This document shows, in pieces, positions 17,854 to 26,677 of a DNA stretch of 64,000 nucleotides. Source of the stretch: Propionispira raffinosivorans DSM 20765. GTDB taxonomy: Bacteria; Bacillota; Negativicutes; Selenomonadales; Selenomonadaceae. Where the stretch lies: the NCBI RefSeq assembly GCF_000381065.1, contig NZ_KB905839.1, positions 248,001 to 312,000 of the forward strand, read 5' to 3'. Under the pieces are notes generated by a model. The model was not told the DNA's origin. It ran no database searches and was given only the letters and a program-made list of their open reading frames with translations. The stretch's first letter is position 1; each line of letters opens with the position of its first letter. Position numbers and translations under genes: made by a program.

Positions 17854-18855
17854 TTAATTTAAAGTGTGTATATAATCAATAAGATCTTTAAATTGGGCAC
17901 CATCTTTTTCAAGTACTGGTTTAACAGCTGCTTGCCAATCAGCGATATTGTCAACCGAGGTAATGGTAACGCCAGCAGCTTTAATCTTTGCGGTAGATTT
18001 TTCATCATATTTATCCCAAGCGTCTCTTTCTGTGTCAACGGAAGCAGTGGCAGCTTCTTGAAGAATTTTTTGATCATCTGGTGATAATTTATTCCACAAA
18101 GTTAAGCTGATCAGAAGTACTTCCGGAACACGTTGATGTCCATCTAAAATAAGATTCGTCGCAACGGTATAGTGGCTTGCTGAGTCAAATGAAGGCATAT
18201 TATTTTCTGCAGCATCAATGGTACCAGTTTGTAATGCGCCAAATACATCACCATATGGCATTACGATAGGGTTTGCTCCTAATGCAGTAACCATATCAAG
18301 CGTAATTGCACTTTGTTGTACGCGTATTTTTTGCCCCTGCAGGTCAGCAAGTTTCGTAAGTGGTTTTCTAGAATAGAAGCTTCTAGCGCCAGAATCATAG
18401 TATGCTAATCCCATCATATTGGATGATTGCAGGTCTTTTAACATTTCCTGCCCTTTAGCACTATTCAAAAATGCCCATTCTTGATTTAAGTCTTTAAATA
18501 AATATGGAAGAGCAAACAATCCCATTTTAGGGTTGAAGGAGGCCAGCGCAGCACTGCTGACTCTTGTCATATCAACTGTACCACCTGATTGAACCTGACT
18601 TACAACGGAGTTTTCATCCCCTAATGTTCCGCCGGGATAAACTTCAATATTAATTCTTCCGTTTGTTTTTTCTTTAACAAGCTCGGCAAATTTCTTGTCG
18701 CCGTCAACTGTAGGATAGTCTCCTGGCTGAATATCAGCCAGTCTTATAGTCATTTCGGTGGCTCCTCCACTCGATTTTTCTGTAGTTGTGCCACAAGCTG
18801 TCAATAAAACAGCACATAGCAGGGATAAGATTAGAACGGATAATTTTCTTTTCAT
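17854..18855 (-). CDS. dctP: TRAP transporter substrate-binding lipoprotein (DctP family)
   Basis: The 333-residue protein has a lipoprotein signal with lipobox LTAC and the DctP fold. The conserved ligand arginine lies in QGQKIRVQQS, followed by PYGDVFGALQTGTIDAAENN, the family signature. Such proteins bind carboxylates, often organic or sugar acids, for sodium-driven uptake by DctQM. AGGAG stands 8 bases before the ATG at 18855. An upstream in-frame ATG at 18933 lies within the repeat and is an artefact. The gene is third in the operon dctQ-dctM-dctP, with the cupin gene upstream. The KdgF-like cupin suggests a uronate or pectin fragment as ligand. Confidence 0.92.
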   Translation of the reverse strand: MKRKLSVLILSLLCAVLLTACGTTTEKSSGGATEMTIRLADIQPGDYPTVDGDKKFAELVKEKTNGRINIEVYPGGTLGDENSVVSQVQSGGTVDMTRVSSAALASFNPKMGLFALPYLFKDLNQEWAFLNSAKGQEMLKDLQSSNMMGLAYYDSGARSFYSRKPLTKLADLQGQKIRVQQSAITLDMVTALGANPIVMPYGDVFGALQTGTIDAAENNMPSFDSASHYTVATNLILDGHQRVPEVLLISLTLWNKLSPDDQKILQEAATASVDTERDAWDKYDEKSTAKIKAAGVTITSVDNIADWQAAVKPVLEKDGAQFKDLIDYIHTLN

Positions 18856-18871
18856 TTTTTTCGCTCCTTTT

Positions 18872-18950
18872 ATATATATTAAAGAAATTACGTCTAGCTT
18901 ATCAGGCTGCCAGAACGGGGATACGATTGCCATATAGAAGATTTAATGCA
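18872..18950. repeat. Dispersed palindromic repeat inside the TRAP operon
   Basis: ATTAAAGAAATTACGTCTAG, CTTATCAGGCTGCCAGAAC and ACGATTGCCATATAGAAG with terminal TTTAATGCA form a short-loop copy. It fills the dctM-dctP gap. Read on the minus strand, its GCATTAAA end overlaps the last codon and stop of dctM, so the repeat supplies that stop codon. Confidence 0.85.
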
Positions 18951-20241
18951 TGAAATGTGGCAGCCATAGAGATAATTGGGGAATGTATATAATTACCATT
19001 AAGCAAACAAACAAGATGAGATAGAACGGGAGCATGCTTTGGACAGCTTTTCCTATAGGTGTATCTGTCAAGGCACACCCTATAAATAAAACAGATCCAT
19101 GAGGTGGAATCGTCAAACCAATTCCCAGGCTGAGCATCATAATAATTCCGAAATGGATAGGGTCTATATTCATGCTAAGTATAACTGGTTTTAAGATTGG
19201 CGTCATAATCATAATCAATGGTGCCATATCCATCGGTGCGCTCAGTAAAATCAACAGACAAGCTATGATAAACAATAAAATGAGTGGGTTACTGGATATT
19301 CCTAATAGAAGATGAGTAATCATTTCTGGTATACGCAAGATTGTTAAAACATAGCTAAATGCAGCAGACGCTGCCATTAAGAAAAACACAAGGGAGCAGA
19401 TTCTTAATGTTTTTAATATAATTGGCCAAAACTCTTCAAGGAGAATATCCCGATAAAAGAAGAAGGTAACAATGAAAGCGTATAAGCAAGCAATCGCTCC
19501 CGCTTCAGTGGCTGTAAACCAACCGGTAAAAATACCCCCTAGTATTATAATGCAAGGCATAATAGAAAATATTCCATCGAAAACAATTTTCAAGCGTTCT
19601 TCCTTCGGTATGATTTCTTTCATTGTATAACCGTGCCTAACCGCTAGAAATGAACCAGCAAACATTAAGATTGCACATATAACGAAACCAGGGAAAACAC
19701 CCGCTAAAAAAAGAGCATTGATCGATGGAGCTGCTGCGCCATAAGCAAGCGCATACAAAATTAAATTATGACTTGGTGGAACAACAACACCTTGCACAGA
19801 AGCTGAAATCGTAAGGCTTGTGGCAAATTCCTTGCTGTACCCTTTTTTTACCATCTGTGGAATCATAACGGTACCAACAGAGGCCATATCCGCACTAGCT
19901 GAGCCGGATATGTTGCCAAATAATAGACAAGCCAGGCAGTTTACCATAGCGAGACCACCGGGAAAGCGACCAAACCCTAGTAAAGCAAATCGTATGAGTC
20001 GTTTCGCTAGCCCGCCTTCACCCATAATTTGACCAGCCAAAATAAAGAACGGAATGGTAAGTAATGCATAGGTATTGAGACCGTCTATCATTTTGTGCGC
20101 AATTAAGTCAAGACCAAAATTTTCCATTAAAAAAACGGATAGTGTTGAGGCGACAATACACAAAGAAATTGGTACTCGTATTAGCATTAATCCAATAAAT
20201 GTTGTCGTAAGGATAATAATTTCAATCGTAGTATGATCCAT
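18943..20241 (-). CDS. dctM: TRAP transporter large permease subunit
   Basis: The 432-residue, very hydrophobic protein has more than ten predicted membrane segments. The family signature FGNISGSASADMASVGTVM near residue 90 is clear, followed by GYSKEFATSLTISASVQG. DctM forms the transport channel that couples sodium entry to solute uptake with DctQ. It overlaps dctQ by one base. Its last residues and stop lie in the dispersed repeat, so the original C-terminus may have been altered slightly. Confidence 0.94.
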   Translation of the reverse strand: MDHTTIEIIILTTTFIGLMLIRVPISLCIVASTLSVFLMENFGLDLIAHKMIDGLNTYALLTIPFFILAGQIMGEGGLAKRLIRFALLGFGRFPGGLAMVNCLACLLFGNISGSASADMASVGTVMIPQMVKKGYSKEFATSLTISASVQGVVVPPSHNLILYALAYGAAAPSINALFLAGVFPGFVICAILMFAGSFLAVRHGYTMKEIIPKEERLKIVFDGIFSIMPCIIILGGIFTGWFTATEAGAIACLYAFIVTFFFYRDILLEEFWPIILKTLRICSLVFFLMAASAAFSYVLTILRIPEMITHLLLGISSNPLILLFIIACLLILLSAPMDMAPLIMIMTPILKPVILSMNIDPIHFGIIMMLSLGIGLTIPPHGSVLFIGCALTDTPIGKAVQSMLPFYLILFVCLMVIIYIPQLSLWLPHFMH

Positions 20242-20774
20242 TAATGCCCCCCCAATCCTTTATGTCTTTTCAAATCAACGCCAAAAAATTGAAACACTCC
20301 ATAAAATAGAATAAGAACACCCGATACAGGTACAGCGAGAGTCCTGTAAGCGATCGGCAAATTACCCATTGTAGGAATAATTTGGCCAAAGTCGTTGAGC
20401 GTAAGCTTTGTTCCATAAATAATTAATATTAGTGAAAAGAGAATTTCAATAAGCGAGATGAGCTTTTCAATATAAAAATTCGCCTTATCACTAAAATGGA
20501 TCGAAGTAAAAGCAAGGTGGATTCTTTCCCGAAAACCCATCGCAATGCCTAAAAATGAAAACCATATAAGTAAGAATATTGTGACATCTAAAGACCAAGT
20601 TGGTGTATAACTGAACAATTTTCTGGCGAATACCTGAAAACATACAATCACAATCATTGTTAGCAGCATTATCTTTGATAATTCTTCAAAGGCCTTATCA
20701 ATAAGTAGAAGTAAATTTACTACATGCTTTACTCCTTTTTTCTGAATTGGTGCAGGTCCTTTTGAATCTTCCAA
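20241..20774 (-). CDS. dctQ: TRAP transporter small permease subunit
   Basis: The 177-residue protein has four hydrophobic segments and the DctQ pattern (VIVCFQVFARKLFSYTPTW; FLGIAMGFRERIHLAFTSI). It pairs with DctM in the inner membrane. The only start with a good ribosome site (GGGGAG, 8 bases away) is a TTG at 20774. The operon runs cupin, dctQ, dctM, dctP on the minus strand. Confidence 0.88.
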   Translation of the reverse strand: MEDSKGPAPIQKKGVKHVVNLLLLIDKAFEELSKIMLLTMIVIVCFQVFARKLFSYTPTWSLDVTIFLLIWFSFLGIAMGFRERIHLAFTSIHFSDKANFYIEKLISLIEILFSLILIIYGTKLTLNDFGQIIPTMGNLPIAYRTLAVPVSGVLILFYGVFQFFGVDLKRHKGLGGH

Positions 20775-20836
20775 AATATCAACTCCCCATATACAATTTA
20801 ATACCGATTCTTACGTTCGTTACATGGTTTATTCAG

Positions 20837-21178
20837 TTATGCCTCATGGGTTGTGAGAAAATCCTCCCGTAACGGTGTGAAAGCATCTGTCAGAATTGAA
20901 TCGTCTTCCAAGGCCACAACGCCATGCCAGACATTCTTGGCAGCATAATAGCAATCACCCGGTTTTGCAACTTTTATTTCGTTACCTACAGTAATTTCGA
21001 AGCTTCCTTTCGCAACATAACCAATTTGCTCATGGTCGTCATGCTTATGCAAAGCACCAACTCCACCTTTAGCGAAATGAAATTCTACCATCATAATTTT
21101 ATCTCCGGCTACGAGGACCTTTTGTGATGTTTTGTCACCTGTTTTTTTAATTTGTACATCTGTGTTGGTTATAATCAA
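20837..21178 (-). CDS. KdgF-like cupin protein
   Basis: The 113-residue single-cupin protein has metal-binding histidines in ALHKHDDHEQIGYVAKG and a later histidine in NVWHGVVAL, with GDCYYAAKNVW between. LTDAFTPLREDF near the end matches KdgF, which converts unsaturated uronates from pectin or alginate breakdown to linear keto forms. A TTG start at 21178 follows AAGGAGGAA with good spacing. It is first in the operon before the TRAP genes and is divergent from an AraC regulator. The function is inferred by resemblance and neighbours. Confidence 0.75.
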   Translation of the reverse strand: MIITNTDVQIKKTGDKTSQKVLVAGDKIMMVEFHFAKGGVGALHKHDDHEQIGYVAKGSFEITVGNEIKVAKPGDCYYAAKNVWHGVVALEDDSILTDAFTPLREDFLTTHEA

Positions 21179-21339
21179 GAAAATTCCTCCTTTTTTGTAG
21201 GACTCTAAAGTCTATTTCAACATACATAGTTCCTACTATCCATTATATTTCCAGTTTAATATAATTTTCACTACTTGTATTGATTGAATATTGTGATAAA
21301 ATGTTGTTATATTGCGATTTGGGAGTGATTGATTTATCA

Positions 21340-22197
21340 ATGATAAATGATTTTGATTTTAAACTAACAGCACATCCCCATCAATTTATCTACCGTCATA
21401 CCACCCCAGCTCAGAACCCGTGGGATAAATTTCATTCCCATCCGGGAGTGGAATTCATCTACGTTCACGAGGGAGAAGGTTCGGCTATCGTTGACCAAGT
21501 CATCTATCCCTTCCAACCAGGTTCTTTAATGTATTTTCAACCCTTCCAGCTTCATAGGGTAAAAGCTGAAATACCTGAAACAGGCTCTTACATTCGGTCA
21601 AAGCTATTGTTAGAGCCATCGGTTATAGAGCCTTACCTGGAACAATTTACAATCCTACAACGTTTTTTTTTATACTTGCGTCAGAGTAACCTTGATTGCC
21701 AGGTTATTCAAGTGGCGAACCCCTCACAATTTGACATCCTATTTCAGCTCTACTGTCCGCGTGATACAGAATTAATGAATACGGAGGCTTTTGCGTTATT
21801 CTTTATGTTGTTTTTAACTACACTAAAAGAGCAATGGACTGCCAAAAATCAAGCTGACAAAGAGAGTAAACTTCGCCATATCTGCTATGCTGAACACGTT
21901 ATGCAATGGATCGAGTCCCATTACTATGAGGAATTCACGCTGGCTGCTTTAGCAAAGGAACTTCATCTTTCAAGTTTTCATATATCGCATCTGTTCCACA
22001 AAGCCACCGGTAGTACCATAACGGAATATCTTATTTATCGTCGTTTGCGGGAAGCCTGTCTACTGCTCAGAACAACATTTCTATCTTTACAGGAAATCTG
22101 CGACCGGATTGGAATCAGTAATATTTCTTATTTTTGCCAGTTATTTAAAAAACGATTAGGCACAACGCCAGCCCAGTATCGAGGTAAACCAAGCTAA
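21340..22197 (+). CDS. AraC-family regulator with N-terminal cupin sensor
   Basis: The 285-residue protein has an N-terminal cupin-like sensor (FHSHPGVEFIYVHEGEG; GSLMYFQPFQLHRV) and two C-terminal helix-turn-helix motifs over about residues 190-285 (FTLAALAKELHLSSFHISHL; LQEICDRIGISNISYFCQLF). It is transcribed away from the cupin-TRAP operon and probably controls it in response to the transported acid. ATG 21340 has GGGAGTG upstream; longer in-frame starts at 21280 and 21301 lack good ribosome sites. Confidence 0.87.
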   Translation: MINDFDFKLTAHPHQFIYRHTTPAQNPWDKFHSHPGVEFIYVHEGEGSAIVDQVIYPFQPGSLMYFQPFQLHRVKAEIPETGSYIRSKLLLEPSVIEPYLEQFTILQRFFLYLRQSNLDCQVIQVANPSQFDILFQLYCPRDTELMNTEAFALFFMLFLTTLKEQWTAKNQADKESKLRHICYAEHVMQWIESHYYEEFTLAALAKELHLSSFHISHLFHKATGSTITEYLIYRRLREACLLLRTTFLSLQEICDRIGISNISYFCQLFKKRLGTTPAQYRGKPS

Positions 22198-22229
22198 CTT
22201 GTTTTTTTTATTTGGTGGATGCCAAGTCT

Positions 22230-22582
22230 TAATTTGGCTACATCCCTGTCCTGATTTTAATGATAATCCTTGTAGGGCTTTTGTGTATTGCTGGGAAAAA
22301 TTATTCATTGTTTATATATAGGGAACGGCCAGGGCCTTTTTTCAAGTCTTTATATGAATAAATTATTTTTACAATTGAAAATGCAACATGGACTCTTACT
22401 AAAATAATGGTCTGGGCTGCATTGTATTTTTGTAGGAGATCGGAGAATTAATTACGGTCTATGGTTTCGGTTAGATCATCAGTCCGATTGTAGTAGCATA
22501 TTTCAAAAAATGTAAATATTTTAGCTTCCAGTTTTTTGCTGTATCAGTTTTAATCATGGCATTAGGTGCGTTGATGTACTAA
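22230..22582 (+). pseudogene. Remnant of a membrane transporter gene
   Basis: This otherwise empty 510-base gap holds decayed coding sequence. At 22233-22343 one frame reads FGYIPVLILMIILVGLLCIA followed by GKNYSLFIYRE, a plausible membrane segment. At about 22366-22430 a frame reads TWTLTKIMVWAALYF. After a frameshift, ELITVYGFG, an amber codon and IISPIVVAYFKKCKYFSFQF lead to VLIMALGALMY and a stop at 22582. The frameshift, in-frame stop and a gap between pieces point to a dead transporter gene. The family could not be identified. Confidence 0.5.
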
Positions 22583-22708
22583 GTGTTAAAGAGAGTCTCT
22601 TGAAAGACTGTAAAAGTGAATATGTAAGTCCGGTGATCTCGCTGATAAAGACATTCTGTGATATTATAAAGAGAAGAAGTCAGGCAGAATTTAGAGGGAG
22701 AAATCGGT

Positions 22709-23047
22709 ATGGAAAATACAGAAATCATTGTTTTAAATAAGGGAATACCAGGGGAACCTTGCCCGATAGCTAAAACGTTAGATATACTAGGAACAAAATG
22801 GATGTTTTTGATTATTCGAGATTTGATGCTTGAGGAAGTTATGAGATTTAGTGAACTACAGAAATCAATGCCAGGGATTAGTCCTAAGACGCTTTCTCTA
22901 CGTCTACGTGAACTGGAAGTACACGATATAATTACAAGGAAGGCATACGCAGAAGTGCCGCCACGAGTTGAATACTCTCTAACTGAGAAAGGAAAGAAAT
23001 TGCGCGGAATCATGGTTGAGATGAAACGCTTTGGTTTGATGCTGTAA
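22709..23047 (+). CDS. HxlR-family transcriptional regulator
   Basis: The 112-residue winged-helix protein carries the HxlR pattern: CPIAKTLDILGTKWMFLIIR with its N-terminal cysteine, then RFSELQKSMPGISPKTLSLR, RLRELE and a wing VPPRVEYSLTEKGKKL. HxlR proteins often sense electrophiles through that cysteine. GGGAG lies upstream. The SDR gene 270 bases downstream on the same strand is a plausible target; a terminator stands between them. Confidence 0.9.
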   Translation: MENTEIIVLNKGIPGEPCPIAKTLDILGTKWMFLIIRDLMLEEVMRFSELQKSMPGISPKTLSLRLRELEVHDIITRKAYAEVPPRVEYSLTEKGKKLRGIMVEMKRFGLML

Positions 23048-23075
23048 ATTTAATAATATTATAAAATCATGTTCT

Positions 23076-23110
23076 GACTGGTTATAGTATATGCTGTAGC
23101 CAGTTTTTTT
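23076..23110 (+). terminator. Intrinsic terminator after the HxlR gene
   Basis: ACTGGTTA and TAGCCAGT form a stem with one G-T pair, followed by TTTTTTT. Confidence 0.7.
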
Positions 23111-23320
23111 GACGTTGAAATCTTTCAAGACAAGTTGATTTATAGTAGTGATTTATGGTCAAAAATCAACGATATAAAATTTAATGACTTGAATTATATC
23201 GATAAATAAAAAACTTTCTTTAGGGAAACTATATGAATAAAAATACACTACTTTACAATATGAAGTTATGGAATTAAAATGAGATCACAAGCCCAGAAGG
23301 GCTGTGAAGGAGGATTTCAA

Positions 23321-24034
23321 ATGTTTCAAAACAAACGTGTAGTAATCATTGGTGGGAGTTCTGGCATTGGATTAGCAGCAGCTAAACTTATATTAGAACA
23401 AGGGGCAGAAGTAATTATAGCGAGTCGTTCTTCGGACAAACTGGAAAATGCAAAAATGGAACTTGGCAAAAAAACAAAATCATATGTTTTAGATATTGCT
23501 GAGGAAGAACAAGTAAAAAAATTTTTTGCCCATGTCGGTTCTATAGACCATTTAGTAGTTACGGCTGCTGAAACATCAGGTGGGCCATTTCTTTCATCAG
23601 ACACAGAAATGGATAAGAAAATGTTTGATAACAAATTTTGGGGACAGTACTATGCGGCAAAATATGGTGCGAAAACTATTTCTCCTGAAGGGTCTATTAC
23701 TCTGTTCTCTGGTATCGTAGCCTACAAATCCATGGTTGGATCTGCGACTCTTGGTGCAATTAATGCAGCCGTAGCAGCTCTTGGCAAGACACTGGCTTTG
23801 GAACTTGCTCCACTGCGAGTTAATGTAATTTCACCAGGTATTATTGATACTCCTTCAAGGCGTAAAATGTCTGAAGTGGCGCGTAACCAATTTTATATGG
23901 GCATAGCAAATAAACTTCCTGTGAAAAGGGTAGGCGTAGCGGATGATGTTGCAAAAGGCATTTTATATCTGATTAGTAACAGTTTTGTTAGTGGTACTGT
24001 TTTGCATGTGGATGGAGGTCATATACTGATTTAA
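23321..24034 (+). CDS. Atypical short-chain dehydrogenase/reductase
   Basis: The 237-residue protein has the Rossmann motif IIGGSSGIGLA near the N-terminus and the C-terminal LELAPLRVNVISPGIIDTP typical of SDRs. The usual catalytic Tyr-x-x-x-Lys is missing: the aligned segment reads GSATLGAINAAVAALGK, with no tyrosine and with asparagine in the lysine place. This places it in an SDR subgroup without the standard active site; it may act differently or only bind nucleotide. The ATG at 23321 follows AAGGAGG; a longer start at 23279 adds 14 unrelated residues. Confidence 0.85.
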   Translation: MFQNKRVVIIGGSSGIGLAAAKLILEQGAEVIIASRSSDKLENAKMELGKKTKSYVLDIAEEEQVKKFFAHVGSIDHLVVTAAETSGGPFLSSDTEMDKKMFDNKFWGQYYAAKYGAKTISPEGSITLFSGIVAYKSMVGSATLGAINAAVAALGKTLALELAPLRVNVISPGIIDTPSRRKMSEVARNQFYMGIANKLPVKRVGVADDVAKGILYLISNSFVSGTVLHVDGGHILI

Positions 24035-24088
24035 GGAGGTTTGACCTGTTATATAGAGAAGTATCCTTGTTAACGGTACACAATAAAA

Positions 24089-24126
24089 CGTCCTGCTAAA
24101 TTTTTAAATTTAGCAGGACGTTTTTT
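24089..24126. terminator. Terminator between SDR gene and purB
   Basis: The perfect 15-bp stem CGTCCTGCTAAATTT is followed by TTTTTT on the plus strand and preceded by AAAA, so it can serve both convergent genes. Confidence 0.9.
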
Positions 24127-24141
24127 GAGTTCATAGTGTAC

Positions 24142-25500
24142 TTATTTTATATGGTTTACTAATTCTGGTGCTAAACCAACATATGTTGCTGGAGTGAGGG
24201 CGAGCAGGCGTTTTTTGTCTGCTTCAGGTAAAGCTACACTTTCAATAAAGGCTTTGATGTCTTCTTCACTGATGCCTTTCCCGCGGGTAATGGCCTTCAG
24301 TTTATCATAGGAATTTGCATGACCGTTTTTACGCATTACAGTCTGTACGGCTTCGGAGAGAACTTCCCAAGCATGTTCCAGATCTGCGCCCAGAGCTTCA
24401 CGATTGACCCCTGTTTTACGCAGACCTTTTAAGGTATAGGTAATTGCGATAAGAGAATGAGCAATCCCGGTACCGATGTTGCGCAGTGCAGAAGAATCGC
24501 TGAGATCACGCTGCAAACGGGAAATCGGCAGCTTGTTTGCCAGATGATCCAAGATAGCATCACTTAAACCTAAGTTTGCTTCTGAGTTTTCAAAATCAAT
24601 TGGATTTATTTTATGAGGCATAGTAGAAGAGCCAACTTCTCCCGCAACGGCTTTTTGTTTGAAGTAACCAAGGGAAATATAAAGCCACATGTCACGATCA
24701 AAATCCAGTAGAATATTATTGAAACGCGTAAGCGTGTGGAACGTTTCAGCGACATAGTCATGGGATTCAATTTGTGTGGTCAGCGGGTTGAAAGTCAATC
24801 CTAAGCTTTCAACAAATGTACGAGAAACAGCTTCCCAGTCTATTTCTGGATAGGCGATACTATGGGCGTTAAAGTTGCCGACAGCACCGTTGAATTTCCC
24901 CAGATATTCCTGCGAACGAAGCTGTTTTAACTGGCGGTTCCAACGATAGACAAACACGGCGAGTTCCTTGCCGGCAGTGGTTGGTGAAGCGGATTGTCCA
25001 TGTGTATGAGCAAGCATCGGTATGGCTTTTTCCTCTTCGGCCATCGTTGTAACGTTTTCAATCAGTTTTTCTGCTTCTGGCAACCAGACTTTTTCAATAC
25101 CATGTTTCAGCATCAGCGCATAGGAAAGATTATTGATATCTTCTGAAGTACAGGCAAAATGGATGAATTCGAGTACGTCAGACAGTGACATGGCTCCCAG
25201 GGTTTCGCGGAGAAAATATTCGATTGCCTTTACATCATGATTGGTTGTGCGTTCGATTTCTTTGATCTTAAGGGCAGCGGTTTCATCAAAATTGTTGACG
25301 ATATTGCGTAAAAAAGCGATTTCTTCTGTTGTGAATTCACGAATTTCACCAAAAGCAGGGTTGCTGGCCATTGTAATAAGCCACTCTACTTCTACATGAA
25401 TCCGGTATTTTATTAAAGCCCATTCCGAAAAATAGTCTTCCAAAGGTTCAGTGATGGCTCCATAGCGTCCTTCTAGCGGCGTAAGTGATTTAATACTCAT
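24142..25500 (-). CDS. purB: Adenylosuccinate lyase
   Basis: PurB removes fumarate from SAICAR and adenylosuccinate in purine synthesis. The 452-residue length and the superfamily signature SSTMPHKINPIDFEN near residue 290 are diagnostic. TTNHDVKAIEYFLRE and CTSEDINNLSYALML are further active-site regions. It is a single gene on the minus strand, not in a pur operon here. Confidence 0.96.
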   Translation of the reverse strand: MSIKSLTPLEGRYGAITEPLEDYFSEWALIKYRIHVEVEWLITMASNPAFGEIREFTTEEIAFLRNIVNNFDETAALKIKEIERTTNHDVKAIEYFLRETLGAMSLSDVLEFIHFACTSEDINNLSYALMLKHGIEKVWLPEAEKLIENVTTMAEEEKAIPMLAHTHGQSASPTTAGKELAVFVYRWNRQLKQLRSQEYLGKFNGAVGNFNAHSIAYPEIDWEAVSRTFVESLGLTFNPLTTQIESHDYVAETFHTLTRFNNILLDFDRDMWLYISLGYFKQKAVAGEVGSSTMPHKINPIDFENSEANLGLSDAILDHLANKLPISRLQRDLSDSSALRNIGTGIAHSLIAITYTLKGLRKTGVNREALGADLEHAWEVLSEAVQTVMRKNGHANSYDKLKAITRGKGISEEDIKAFIESVALPEADKKRLLALTPATYVGLAPELVNHIK

Positions 25501-25606
25501 TTTTATACCTCATATCCTTTAAAATTTAGCAGTCTCTATGCTGTTGCTTAAAAGCTATGCTTATTATACTACATTACAGTCTTACAATGCCACATTCTAA
25601 AGTGAA

Positions 25607-26563
25607 TTATAGGGTATTGTCTGTTTGAATTAAATTTTTCACCGAAGATAATGGGATGTTTTTACCAGTTACTTCAATAGTCGGCAATGGCATTGATTTT
25701 TTTTGTGGCAAGCTAATGCAGCAAATGCCGCCGAGAACGAGAATTCCACCAACGAGCTGTGACATTTGGAAGGATTGACCGAGAAACAGTGAAATCACGA
25801 CCGTATAGAGCGGAATGAGATTCATTGAAATGCTTGCCGCCGTTATTGTAACGCGCTGCAGGGCAAAATTCCATAGGATAAAAGCACAAACTGAAGCACC
25901 AAGGCTGATATAGATAATACTGGAAATACCGGCGCTGGTGATTGCTTCTGTGGGAAGCGGGATAAAAGGTGCAAAAGGAAGCAGAAAAAGTACGCCAAGC
26001 AAGGAAGAAAGGGCTGTTGTCATAAGCGGTGGGAGTGTGGTGACATTTTTCCCGGTTACAGTATAGAGGACCCATGACATATCAGCCAGCAGCATTAAGA
26101 GATCTCCTTTGTTGAATTGGATGGATGCGATACTTGTAAGGTTGCCTTGCGATATAATTGTTAATACGCCGATAATAGCGAGCAGTAGTCCTAAGTACTG
26201 CCGAGGGAACGTGCGGACTTTGAGGAAGAGGGCGGTAAACAGCATCGCAAAGGCTGGTGTCAATGTACTAATCAGTGATACATTGACGGGAGAACTATAT
26301 TGGAGTGCTGAATACGTGAAGAGGGTGAAAAGATCAATGCCAAAAATCCCCATGCCAGCAAGATTCAACCAGGTTTTCCGGTCAATTGATTTTAAATTTA
26401 TTTTTTTTGCCCAAAAGGCAAGGGGAAGCAAAATGATCACAGCAATGCTCCACCGTAGTAGACTTATCCAAAATGGCGGAAATTCACCAGCAGCAATTTT
26501 GCCGGAAATAAAATTACCCGCCCATAACAAATTACAGAGTAAGAGAAATATCCAAGTTTGCAT
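25607..26563 (-). CDS. EamA/DMT-family transporter
   Basis: The 318-residue protein has about ten membrane segments in two EamA repeats (LLCNLLWAGNFISGKIAAGE; LADMSWVLYTVTGKN). Such drug/metabolite transporters export amino acids, purines or similar compounds; the substrate cannot be read from sequence. ATG 26563 follows GAGGTG; a GTG at 26575 overlaps the ribosome site. It is divergent from a LysR regulator that probably controls it. Confidence 0.88.
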   Translation of the reverse strand: MQTWIFLLLCNLLWAGNFISGKIAAGEFPPFWISLLRWSIAVIILLPLAFWAKKINLKSIDRKTWLNLAGMGIFGIDLFTLFTYSALQYSSPVNVSLISTLTPAFAMLFTALFLKVRTFPRQYLGLLLAIIGVLTIISQGNLTSIASIQFNKGDLLMLLADMSWVLYTVTGKNVTTLPPLMTTALSSLLGVLFLLPFAPFIPLPTEAITSAGISSIIYISLGASVCAFILWNFALQRVTITAASISMNLIPLYTVVISLFLGQSFQMSQLVGGILVLGGICCISLPQKKSMPLPTIEVTGKNIPLSSVKNLIQTDNTL

Positions 26564-26677
26564 AATATATAACACCTCGATTTACTTTTAAATTCACTAT
26601 ATCATGCAAAAAATGATTGTTCAATTGCGATTTTTCAATTATTATAATAGGCATAGACTATGAATGGGGGATAAATA

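Noticed and set aside
18856..18933. N-terminal extension of DctP from an ATG in the repeat
   Set aside because: The ATG at 18855 has a good ribosome site and starts the lipoprotein signal; the upstream residues are translated repeat sequence.
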